Assembly: GCF_025336545.1 (NCBI RefSeq)
Contig: NZ_JAODBU010000015.1
Span: forward strand, 1-30,341
Source of the DNA: Eubacterium_U album
GTDB taxonomy: Bacteria; Bacillota; Clostridia; Lachnospirales; Lachnospiraceae
DNA length: 30,341 bases
Direction of reading: 5' to 3'
Below the pieces are notes generated by a model. It searched no databases. It had not been told where the DNA came from and worked only from the letters and a program-made list of their open reading frames with translations. Within the stretch, counting starts at the first letter, position 1. Every line of letters begins with the position of its first letter. The translations under genes were made by a program, and so were the position numbers. Shown here one piece after another: positions 1 through 7,537 of the stretch.

Positions 1-23
1 AGGTTCAAATCCTGTCCCCGCAA
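1..23 (+). tRNA. 3' end of a tRNA, possibly tRNA-Met (initiator-like)
   Basis: Only the T-arm and acceptor 3' strand are inside the window. The T-loop TTCAAAT is followed by the T-stem strand CCTGT, the acceptor strand CCCCGCA and discriminator A; CCA is not encoded. The ending strongly resembles initiator tRNA-fMet of Firmicutes (CCCCGCAA after an AGG-TTCAAAT-CCT T-arm), but the anticodon is outside the window, so the identity is a guess. It is spaced 8 nt from the next tRNA, as in a tRNA cluster transcript. Confidence 0.7.
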
Positions 24-31
24 TTTTTTAT

Positions 32-104
<73 letters not shown>

Positions 105-200
105 TTAACCATGTCCGAATGTCATTTGGTAAGAGAAGAACAGGGAAGAACAAGAAAAACGGGTCGGATAAGGGAACGTTAATAAGTAATGAAGTGATGG

Positions 201-223
201 GAAGCAGGAATGCTTCTTTTTTT
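201..223 (+). terminator. Intrinsic terminator of the tRNA transcript
   Basis: The arms GAAGCA and TGCTTC form a perfect 6-bp stem around loop GGAA, followed directly by seven T residues. It lies about 100 nt after tRNA-Phe and closes the tRNA transcript. The roughly 95-nt stretch between them shows no other feature apart from a short hairpin near 115-130. Confidence 0.8.
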
Positions 224-325
224 ATTATATAAGTATATAATTTTTATACATATTTAGAGTTAAGTTGGTTTGAATAAATATAGAAATTAAATTAAAAAAA
301 TAATAATTATAGGAAATAATAAGAT

Positions 326-354
326 TTGATATAGTCTTGAAAAAATAGTAAAAT
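326..354 (+). promoter_or_regulatory. Sigma-A-type promoter for the 398-7096 gene series
   Basis: TTGATA (326-331), a 17-nt spacer and TAAAAT (349-354) match the housekeeping promoter consensus. The expected start near 361 would leave a leader of about 35 nt before the gene at 398. In such AT-rich DNA chance matches occur, so this is a prediction only. Confidence 0.5.
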
Positions 355-397
355 ATAAAAGGATGCACGCAAATAAACAAATGAGTAGGTGGTATAT

Positions 398-1348
398 ATG
401 AAAGAACATCAGGCAAGAGAGTATATATTTGAGAAAAAAGTAAATAAATTATTAGAAGATAGTGGATATGTAACTATAAAAGAAAAAGAAATAAATGGAA
501 ATAGTTCACAACATGGAATATATAGTTATGGTATTTTAAATATGCCTTCAGCATTTACAACTCCAATAAGAATGATTTGCCAATATAAATTTTATGCAAA
601 AAATAGAGTTGAATTGTCTCATATAAGAGATTTTTATGGAATTATTACAGATATTAATGAAAATAGATATTTAGGCGTGGATAAAAATGAAAATATATAC
701 AATAATGTAGGATGTTATTTTAGTGCGACAGGATTTAGTCGTGCTGCTCAGGAATATGCATGGGCACATAATATATTTCTTATTTCATTTGAAAAAATAG
801 ATGTTTTTAAACCTATATTAGAAAACATAAATGAATTTGTTAATGGATTAAATGAAAATGTAATAAATACGATTTCCAAAGAAGAATTATTAGTTGGATA
901 CGAAAATGCAGTAGATGAAACACATGTATTGCCTGATGCAATGGTTGGAATAGTCAATAACGTATATCCGATTATAATTTGTGGAAATGAAGGATGGTCT
1001 ATTCCAGTTATTGAAGAGGCCGAAAAATCAGAAGTAGGAAGAGTTTATATAGAACAAGTTTATAGAACGGAAAATTTGTTTGAAGCCAAATTTGAATTAA
1101 CATTTATGGAAAGTGTAGCTGAATTTTCTATACCATTGGCTATTGTAGAAAAATTGATGAAGCGAGAAGATAATCCGACAAAAGAAAATGTAATATTTAA
1201 TATAGATGTACCTTATTTGATTAAAAAAGGCAGAAAAGAGTATGCGTCTATGGAAGTATTTTTAGAGGGATTTGAGAAAAATCAATACAATTACAAGCAG
1301 ATTTCATTTGAAAATATGTTTGATAATGAGGAGTTAGAAGAAGAATAG
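398..1348 (+). CDS. Mrr-like restriction-endonuclease-fold protein, possibly catalytically degenerate
   Basis: A 316-residue protein. The N-terminal half (about residues 5-130) looks like the Mrr-type PD-(D/E)XK nuclease fold: a leading amphipathic helix (FEKKVNKLLEDSGY), a central strand with QYKFY in the Q-x-K position typical of Mrr proteins, and the downstream blocks FSATGFSRAAQEYA and AHNIFLISFE seen in that group. The usual acidic residue upstream (GxD-type) is not evident; the segment reads QHGIYSYG, so nuclease activity is doubtful. The C-terminal half is not recognised. I chose ATG 398 because AGGTGG (387-392) is correctly spaced from it, whereas the upstream GTG at 389 lies inside that ribosome binding site. 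The stop is 2 nt from the next start, implying translational coupling. A role in DNA binding or defence is inferred only. Confidence 0.6.
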   Translation: MKEHQAREYIFEKKVNKLLEDSGYVTIKEKEINGNSSQHGIYSYGILNMPSAFTTPIRMICQYKFYAKNRVELSHIRDFYGIITDINENRYLGVDKNENIYNNVGCYFSATGFSRAAQEYAWAHNIFLISFEKIDVFKPILENINEFVNGLNENVINTISKEELLVGYENAVDETHVLPDAMVGIVNNVYPIIICGNEGWSIPVIEEAEKSEVGRVYIEQVYRTENLFEAKFELTFMESVAEFSIPLAIVEKLMKREDNPTKENVIFNIDVPYLIKKGRKEYASMEVFLEGFEKNQYNYKQISFENMFDNEELEEE

Positions 1349-1350
1349 TA

Positions 1351-2775
1351 ATGTCAAAGGATTTATATGATAAATTAAAAGAATATAGTAAGTCTGATTT
1401 TTACCCATTTCATATGCCGGGACATAAGAGAAATGTAAATTTAATAAAAGAGCAGTATGGAATTGATATTGATATAACAGAAATAGATGGATTTGATATG
1501 CTCTACGAAGCAGATGACGTGCTTAAGGATGCGATGGAACGGGCAAAAAAATTTTGGGGGACGGAAAAAACATATTTTTTAGTAAATGGAAGCACAGTTG
1601 GCATTTTAACAGCAATGCATTCGTGTCTTACACAGGGGGATAGAATAATAATAGGAAGAAACTGTCACAAAGCAGTATATAATGCAAGTGAATTGCTTAA
1701 GTTAAATAATACATATTTGTATCCAAAGTATATACCTAAATATGGGATAAATGGGGGATATAGTGCAAAAGAATTAGAAAATTTATTTGAAAAAAATAGT
1801 AATATAAAAGCAGTTGTCATAACGTCGCCTACATATGATGGAATTGTGTCAGATATAAAAACTTTGGCAGATATTACGCATAAAAATGGAGCAGTGCTTA
1901 TTGTTGATGAAGCTCATGGAGCGCATTTTGGAATATCAGATAAATTCCCAAAACCAGCATATGATATGGGAGCAGACTTAGTAATTGAGAGTATGCATAA
2001 AACTTTGCCGACTTTTACTCAGACTGCATTGTTACATTTATCTAAAGAAGGAAAAAAAAGAGTTGATGAGAAAAAAATAAAACATTTTTGGTCAATTTTT
2101 CAGACAAGCAGTCCTTCATATGTTTTTATGGCAAATATGGATAAATGCATATCATTTTTAGATAAAAATGGAAATGAAATATATGAAAAATTTAGCAATG
2201 ACATAGAAGAATTTAGAAAAAAATGTGATAAATTACATTACATACATATTCCGGGAAAAGAACTTATTGGAACGAATGAAGTTTTTGATGTTGATTTAAG
2301 TAAATTAATAATTAACTCAAGTATGGGTGGAAAACCTATGAATGATATTTTACGTAAAAAATTTCATTTGGAAATGGAAATGGAAGCTGCAAAATATGTG
2401 TTGGCTATAACTACCTTTTGTGATAATAAAGAGGGATTTGATAGATTATATAAAGCATTAGATTATATTGATGCAGAACTCAAAAAAATTACAAACAAAT
2501 CAGAAATAAAGAAAATTAAGAATACAAATTTTGAATTAGTAAGAAATATTCAGGAGATGAGTATTTCTAATGCAGTTAATAGTAATACAAAGTTGGTAAA
2601 TATTGAAAATGCAATAAATAAAGTATCTGCGGAGTATCTTTATTTGTATCCGCCGGGAATTCCATTAATTGTTCCAGGCGAAGTTGTTAATGTAAAGCTT
2701 GTTGAACAAATAAAGGAATACAAAAATAGAAATTATGAAATAGTTAGATATGATAAATTTAAAATTGTTGATTAA
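1351..2775 (+). CDS. Orn/Lys/Arg decarboxylase family protein (YaaO/SpeA-like)
   Basis: A 474-residue PLP-dependent fold-type I decarboxylase of the short Gram-positive type, acting in the cytoplasm on a basic amino acid (lysine, arginine or ornithine). Visible motifs are FYPFHMPGHKRN at the N-terminus, TEIDGFDML, the nucleotide-like loop NGSTVGI, DEAHGAHF with the PLP-pyridine Asp at residue 186, SMHKTLPT with the Schiff-base Lys at residue 217, and the C-terminal YLYPPGIPLIVPGE block of this family. Length matches the roughly 480-residue Bacillus YaaO/SpeA class rather than the 700-residue enterobacterial enzymes. The locus position (upstream of an NMP kinase and holB) matches Bacillus yaaO. 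Substrate cannot be decided from sequence alone; agmatine or cadaverine production for polyamines is the family expectation. Confidence 0.88.
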   Translation: MSKDLYDKLKEYSKSDFYPFHMPGHKRNVNLIKEQYGIDIDITEIDGFDMLYEADDVLKDAMERAKKFWGTEKTYFLVNGSTVGILTAMHSCLTQGDRIIIGRNCHKAVYNASELLKLNNTYLYPKYIPKYGINGGYSAKELENLFEKNSNIKAVVITSPTYDGIVSDIKTLADITHKNGAVLIVDEAHGAHFGISDKFPKPAYDMGADLVIESMHKTLPTFTQTALLHLSKEGKKRVDEKKIKHFWSIFQTSSPSYVFMANMDKCISFLDKNGNEIYEKFSNDIEEFRKKCDKLHYIHIPGKELIGTNEVFDVDLSKLIINSSMGGKPMNDILRKKFHLEMEMEAAKYVLAITTFCDNKEGFDRLYKALDYIDAELKKITNKSEIKKIKNTNFELVRNIQEMSISNAVNSNTKLVNIENAINKVSAEYLYLYPPGIPLIVPGEVVNVKLVEQIKEYKNRNYEIVRYDKFKIVD

Positions 2776-2914
2776 TCTAATTATGTAATTAATATAAAAA
2801 CAATTAAATTATTAATATTTAAATTCATAACATTTAAATTAATTTAATAATGACTAATAATATAATAAAAAATAGGTATGAACTATTTAAGTTGATTAAA
2901 GAAAAGGAAAGAAA

Positions 2915-3505
2915 ATGGGAAAAATATTTTATATATTAGGAAAAAGTAGCTCCGGTAAGGATACAATTTTTCAGCAAATTAAAAATAATAGGCAATTGAA
3001 TTTAAAGACAGTTGTCGGATATACAACAAGACCTATGAGAGTGGGCGAAAAAAATGGAGTAGAATATTATTTTGTTTCTCCTCAAAAATTAGAAGAAATG
3101 AAAGATAAGGGAAAAATAATTGAGTGCAGAGGCTATAATACTGTACACGGATTATGGAATTATTTTACAGCAGATGATGGACAAATAGATTTGGATAGTG
3201 ACAATAATTACCTTTATATTGGAACTTTAGAGGCTTATAAAGGAATGAGAAAGTATTATGGAGAAGAAAATGTTATTCCGTTTTACATATATGTTGAACC
3301 AGGTGAAAGACTTTCTAGGGCGGTAGAAAGGGAAAGACGTCAGGAAAATCCAAAATATACAGAGTTGTGTCGTAGATTTATTGCCGATGAAGAAGATTTT
3401 TCAAGAGAAAAAATATTAGAAGTTGGAATTGATAAAATATATGAAAATGACAAATTATTTGAATGTGTAAATAATATTGAAAATGACATAAAGAAGTATT
3501 TATGA
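2915..3505 (+). CDS. Guanylate kinase-like protein in the tmk position
   Basis: A 196-residue P-loop kinase of the guanylate kinase superfamily. The P-loop is GKSSSGKDT (residues 9-17), followed by the GMP-binding block YTTRPMRVGEKNGVEYYF, as in Gmk. Two features are atypical: the residue after the P-loop Lys is Asp, as I recall for PhnN-type kinases, and the usual EWA-x-VHGNYYGT block is replaced by IIECRGYNTVHGLWNYFT. In Bacillus the gene between yaaO and holB is thymidylate kinase; here a Gmk homologue occupies the slot. It may be a genuine GMP kinase, a paralogue with another nucleotide or sugar substrate, or a regulatory relative. AAGGA precedes the ATG. The 139 nt upstream are very AT-rich and carry no clear signal. 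Confidence 0.75.
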   Translation: MGKIFYILGKSSSGKDTIFQQIKNNRQLNLKTVVGYTTRPMRVGEKNGVEYYFVSPQKLEEMKDKGKIIECRGYNTVHGLWNYFTADDGQIDLDSDNNYLYIGTLEAYKGMRKYYGEENVIPFYIYVEPGERLSRAVERERRQENPKYTELCRRFIADEEDFSREKILEVGIDKIYENDKLFECVNNIENDIKKYL

Positions 3506-3548
3506 TATATTTAATTAGTTAGTGTAAATAGATTATGAGGTTTGTTGT

Positions 3549-4562
3549 ATGGCAAATGGAAAAGTTTTAGGTCAAAATCACATAACTCAACATTTTGAAA
3601 ATGCAATAAAGATGGGAAAGATTTCTCATGCATATATAATCAATGGAGAAGCTGAGTCAGGTAAAATGGAGTTAGCGCTTCAATTTGCGAAAGCTTTACA
3701 GTGTGAGGATAATAACACTGTAGGAAAAACTCCGACAGGAGTTGCTTGCGGAAAATGTAAATCATGTCATCAGACAGATACCGGAAACCAACCGGATATA
3801 AGAATTGTGACATACGAGAAAAGTGGTATTGGTGTTGATGAGATAAGAGAACAGATTAACAATGATATTGTGATTAAACCGTATAGCAGTAAACATAAAA
3901 TTTATATAGTTCCGGATTGTGAAAAAATGACAGAGGCAGCTCAAAATGCACTATTAAAAACTATAGAAGAACCGCCGGAATATGGAATAATTATTTTACT
4001 TACTACAAATGCAGATAAATTTTTGCAGACAATTTTATCAAGATGTGTTGTATTAAATATAAGAAGTGTAAAAGAAAGCACAATAAAGAATTATTTAATG
4101 AGTGAGTTTGGCATAGGTTCTTATGATGCAAGTGTTGCTGCGGCATTTGCTGAAGGAAATCCGGGAAAAGCTGTTAAACTTGCAACATCAGAAGAGTTTA
4201 AAGAACTAAAAAATTCTCTGGTTCAGACATTGATTGCAATGGAACATGGGGGAATAAATGTAATAACTCAGGCAGTAAAGACAGCGGGAGAACTAAAAAA
4301 GAATATAGATGAATTTTTTGATCTTATGTATGTGTGGTATAGAGATATGCTTGTGTATAAGGCATGTAAAGATTCAGAAAAGCTGATATTTCAGGATGAT
4401 TATATGGCTATAGTTAATCAAAGTGAAAAACTAAGCTTTAGAGATATAAATATTATTTTAGAAGAAATAGATAATGCGGAGAAAAGGATTGGGTCAAATG
4501 TAAATTTTGATGCAACTTTAGAAGTATTGTTTTTGATTATTAGAGAAAGGATTCAAAAATGA
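3549..4562 (+). CDS. holB: DNA polymerase III delta' subunit
   Basis: A 337-residue AAA+ clamp-loader subunit that opens the beta sliding clamp together with delta and tau/gamma. The N-terminus has ISHAYIINGE with a degenerate Walker A (GEAESGKM), a CxxC-type zinc module (ACGKCKSCHQ, with a further Cys upstream), a Walker-B region, the TIEEPP segment and the SRC motif (LSRCVVL) that acts as the arginine finger. The rest is a helical collar domain. The weak P-loop fits delta', which usually does not hydrolyse ATP. A GAGG ribosome binding site at 3537-3540 sits 8 nt before ATG. It overlaps ricT by 4 nt (ATGA). Confidence 0.93.
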   Translation: MANGKVLGQNHITQHFENAIKMGKISHAYIINGEAESGKMELALQFAKALQCEDNNTVGKTPTGVACGKCKSCHQTDTGNQPDIRIVTYEKSGIGVDEIREQINNDIVIKPYSSKHKIYIVPDCEKMTEAAQNALLKTIEEPPEYGIIILLTTNADKFLQTILSRCVVLNIRSVKESTIKNYLMSEFGIGSYDASVAAAFAEGNPGKAVKLATSEEFKELKNSLVQTLIAMEHGGINVITQAVKTAGELKKNIDEFFDLMYVWYRDMLVYKACKDSEKLIFQDDYMAIVNQSEKLSFRDINIILEEIDNAEKRIGSNVNFDATLEVLFLIIRERIQK

Positions 4563-5455
4563 CAAAAGTAATCGGAGTAAGATTTAGACAGGCAGGAAGA
4601 ATCTATAATTTTGCAGTAGGTGATATAGAAGTTGAAAATGGCCAGCATGTAATAGTAGAGACTGCAAGAGGAATAGAATATGGTGAAGTTGTTGGAAAGA
4701 TAAAGGAAATTAATGAAGAAGAACTTTCAGCACCACTTAAGCCAATTATAAGAGTGGCTACTCCAGAAGATGATGAGAAAGAGTTAGAAAATAAAAAGAA
4801 AGAAAAAAAGGCATATAAAATCTGTCTCGAAAAAATAAAGAAACATGGATTAGAAATGAAACTTATTAATACAGAATATACATTTGATAATAATAAAGTT
4901 TTATTCTATTTTACAGCAGATGGAAGAATTGATTTTAGAGAGTTAGTTAAAGATTTGGCATCTGTTTTTAAAACAAGAATTGAATTAAGACAGGTTGGAG
5001 TTAGAGATGAAACTAAAATGCTTGGAGGAATAGGAGTGTGTGGAAGACCTTTATGTTGTCATACATTTTTACCGGAATTTGCACCGGTTTCAATTAAAAT
5101 GGCAAAAGAACAAAGTCTTTCATTAAATCCAACGAAGATATCAGGTGTATGTGGACGTTTAATGTGTTGCTTAAAAAATGAGCAGGAAACATATGAATAC
5201 TTAAATGCGAATCTTCCAAGTGTAGGTGAAAATGTAAAAACATTTGACGGATTACGAGGAGAAGTATACAGTGTAAATGTTCTTAGACAGAAAGTAAAAG
5301 TAATTGTAGAAGTAAATGACGAAAAGGAAATCAGAGAATATAATATTAAAGAATTAAAATTCAAGCCTAAGAAAAAGAAAATCAATTTGGCAGCAGATGA
5401 AATAAAGGCGCTAAAAGGGCTTGAAGATAAAGAGGAATCAAAATTAGATGATTAA
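4559..5455 (+). CDS. ricT: PSP1-domain protein RicT (YaaT), RNase Y/Fe-S complex partner
   Basis: A 298-residue PSP1-domain protein. In Bacillus, YaaT (RicT) forms a complex with RicA and RicF that binds Fe-S clusters and directs RNase Y mRNA maturation; it affects sporulation and competence. Diagnostic features here are the N-terminal VGVRFRQAGRIYNF block, the central QVGVRDETKMLGGIG, and the paired cysteine clusters CGRPLCC and CGRLMCC that fit cluster ligation. The C-terminus is lysine-rich and charged. It overlaps holB by 4 nt and trmN6 by 8 nt, giving the same gene order as the Bacillus holB-yaaT-yabB region (yabA is absent here). Confidence 0.9.
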   Translation: MTKVIGVRFRQAGRIYNFAVGDIEVENGQHVIVETARGIEYGEVVGKIKEINEEELSAPLKPIIRVATPEDDEKELENKKKEKKAYKICLEKIKKHGLEMKLINTEYTFDNNKVLFYFTADGRIDFRELVKDLASVFKTRIELRQVGVRDETKMLGGIGVCGRPLCCHTFLPEFAPVSIKMAKEQSLSLNPTKISGVCGRLMCCLKNEQETYEYLNANLPSVGENVKTFDGLRGEVYSVNVLRQKVKVIVEVNDEKEIREYNIKELKFKPKKKKINLAADEIKALKGLEDKEESKLDD

Positions 5456-6194
5456 TTTAAAACAGGGAGAACGAATTGATGACCTTAATCGGAATGGATA
5501 TAAAATAATTCAGAGTAAGGACAAGTTTTGTTTTGGAATGGATGCAGTATTATTGTCAGGATTTGCAGAAGCTAAATCAGGGGAAAAAGTACTAGACTTA
5601 GGAACAGGTACAGGAATAATTCCTATTTTAATGGAAGCAAAGACCAACGGAGAGCATTTTACAGGACTTGAGATTCAGCATGAAAGTGCTGAGATGGCTA
5701 CAAGAAGTGTAGAAATGAATGAACTGCAGGATAAAATTAATATTGTGACAGGTGATATAAAAGAGGCTTCGGGAATTTTCGGCGGAGCCACTTTTCACGT
5801 TATTACTACAAATCCGCCATATATGAATGAAAATCATGGATTGAAAAATCCTGAAATGCCTAAGGCGATTGCAAGACATGAAGTTTTGTGCAATTTGGAA
5901 GATGTAATAAGAGAATCGGCAAAGATGTTAAAGCCGAAAGGAAGATTTTATATGGTACATAGACCACACAGGCTAGTTGACATAATATCACTAATGCGAC
6001 AGTATAGAATTGAGCCTAAAAGAATAAGAATGGTTCATCCATTTGCAGATAAGGAAGCAAATATGGTTCTTATTGAAGGATGCCGTGGAGGTAAGTCCAT
6101 GGTTAAGGTGGAAAAACCATTGATTGTATATAAAGAACAGGGCGTATATACAGATGAGATATATGATATATATGGTTATAATGAAGAAAAATGA
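5448..6194 (+). CDS. trmN6: tRNA1(Val) (adenine(37)-N6)-methyltransferase-like protein (YabB/TrmN6)
   Basis: A 248-residue class I SAM-dependent methyltransferase. Motif I is LDLGTGTGIIP; the catalytic amino-methyltransferase motif is NPPY (in TTNPPYMNENHG), which marks enzymes that methylate exocyclic amines of adenine. The N-terminus carries QSKDKFCFGMDAVLLSGF, typical of the YabB/TrmN6 subgroup. It is predicted to modify A37 next to the anticodon of a tRNA. It sits between ricT and rsmI as in Bacillus; the GIY-YIG gene (yazA) often found between them is missing. Confidence 0.87.
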   Translation: MINLKQGERIDDLNRNGYKIIQSKDKFCFGMDAVLLSGFAEAKSGEKVLDLGTGTGIIPILMEAKTNGEHFTGLEIQHESAEMATRSVEMNELQDKINIVTGDIKEASGIFGGATFHVITTNPPYMNENHGLKNPEMPKAIARHEVLCNLEDVIRESAKMLKPKGRFYMVHRPHRLVDIISLMRQYRIEPKRIRMVHPFADKEANMVLIEGCRGGKSMVKVEKPLIVYKEQGVYTDEIYDIYGYNEEK

Positions 6195-6238
6195 TTAATG
6201 TTTAAGTTGTGAATAGAAAATAAACATGGAGAAAGTCT

Positions 6239-7096
6239 ATGAGTGAAGAAATTAAGCAGGGAAAATTGTATTTATGTGCAACACCAATTGGAAATTTGGA
6301 GGATATAACGTACAGAGTTGTAAGAATTTTGAAAGAAGTTGATATAATTGGTGCCGAAGATACAAGAAATAGTGTAAAATTATTAAATCATTTTGAAATA
6401 AAGACTCCAATGACAAGTTATCATGAATTTAATAAATATGATAAGGCAAAACAGTTGGTTCAAATGATGCTAAACGGGAAAAACGTAGCAATTATTACGG
6501 ATGCCGGAACGCCTGGAATATCAGACCCCGGAGAAGAGGTGGTGAGACAGTGCTATGAAGCAGGAATAGAAGTTTCATCTCTTCCGGGAGCAGCAGCTTG
6601 CGTGACGGCACTTACAATGTCGGGACAAAAAACAAGAAGATTTTGTTTTGAGGCATTTTTACCTAGTGATAAAAAAGAAAAATCAACTGTGTTAGAAGAG
6701 TTGAAAAATGAAACAAGGACAATAGTAATTTATGAAGCACCACACCGCTTGGTAAGAACACTAAAGGAATTAAGAGATGCGTTAGGAAATAGAAGTATTA
6801 CATTATGCCGCGAACTTACTAAGAAATATGAAGAAGCTGATAAAACAACAATTGATGGTGCAATAGAAAAATATAATGAAAAAGAACCAAAAGGAGAATT
6901 TGTTCTTGTAATAGAAGGAAAATCTCAGGAGGAGATTAAGGAAGAAAAAAGAAAACAGTGGGAAGATATGAGTATTGAAGAACATATGGAATATTATGTA
7001 AACCAAGGCAATGATAAAAAAGCTGCTATGAAATTGGTAGCAAAAGACAGAGGAGTTTCAAAAAGAGACATTTATAATACATTAATAAAAGAATAA
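6239..7096 (+). CDS. rsmI: 16S rRNA (cytidine(1402)-2'-O)-methyltransferase
   Basis: A 285-residue tetrapyrrole-methylase-fold enzyme that 2'-O-methylates C1402 in the ribosomal P site. Visible hallmarks are LYLCATPIGNLEDIT at the N-terminus, GAEDTRNS, TDAGTPGISDPGEEVV and SLPGAAACVTALTMSG, followed by the EAPHRL segment. The C-terminus is a charged helical tail with a KKAAMKLVAKDRGVSKRDIY-type HTH-like end, usual for Firmicute RsmI. It begins 44 nt after trmN6 with GGAG ahead of the start. No clear terminator follows. Confidence 0.95.
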   Translation: MSEEIKQGKLYLCATPIGNLEDITYRVVRILKEVDIIGAEDTRNSVKLLNHFEIKTPMTSYHEFNKYDKAKQLVQMMLNGKNVAIITDAGTPGISDPGEEVVRQCYEAGIEVSSLPGAAACVTALTMSGQKTRRFCFEAFLPSDKKEKSTVLEELKNETRTIVIYEAPHRLVRTLKELRDALGNRSITLCRELTKKYEEADKTTIDGAIEKYNEKEPKGEFVLVIEGKSQEEIKEEKRKQWEDMSIEEHMEYYVNQGNDKKAAMKLVAKDRGVSKRDIYNTLIKE

Positions 7097-7251
7097 GATG
7101 TCTATTTTTATAAAAAATTATTACGAAATAAATAAAAATATGCTAATTAATAAAACTATTTGAATTAATTAAAAAGAGATATTTAATAGTAATAAAAATA
7201 AAGGTAAAAGAATTTAGAAATAATTGTAACCAAAAAATTATAACAATTATG

Positions 7252-7280
7252 TTGTAATGATTAAATGATTTTGTTATAAT
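7252..7280 (+). promoter_or_regulatory. Sigma-A-type promoter of the envelope-acylation cluster
   Basis: TTGTAA (7252-7257), a 17-nt spacer and a perfect TATAAT (7275-7280). The predicted start near 7288 yields a leader of about 250 nt, long enough for regulation. Confidence 0.6.
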
Positions 7281-7404
7281 TTTATGGTTTAATGAATTAT
7301 AGTGTCAATTCTTAGAGAGTTTAATGAAAAAGTAAACATGTTAATTTAGTGAAAATGTGCTTTATGATGACATACAGTTAGACAGAAGTTTATGCAGAAA
7401 TAGG

Positions 7405-7454
7405 TAGTAGTTTTTGGACAAGAGCATATCAAGTTTGGAAACTATTATTTTTTT
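7405..7454 (+). terminator. Candidate leader terminator/attenuator
   Basis: TAGTAGTTT (7405-7413) can pair with AAACTATTA (7439-7447), 9 bp including one G-U, and seven T residues follow. The loop is 25 nt and the stem is AU-rich, so this is weak. If real, it lies inside the leader of the gene at 7538 and would act as an attenuator. Confidence 0.3.
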
Positions 7455-7537
7455 GAGACTTAAAATTCTTATAATTTTATTAAATGTTATATAAGTTTAT
7501 TTTAAAATACAAAAATTATTTACTAATGGAGAAAAAA

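Larger units (their letters stand above)
7097..7537 (+). other. 441-bp AT-rich intergenic region with promoter and long leader
   Basis: No credible gene is present. It holds the promoter at 7252-7280 and then about 250 nt of untranslated leader before ATG 7538. Within the leader a candidate terminator-like hairpin lies at 7405-7454. I recognise no known riboswitch class in it. Confidence 0.6.
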
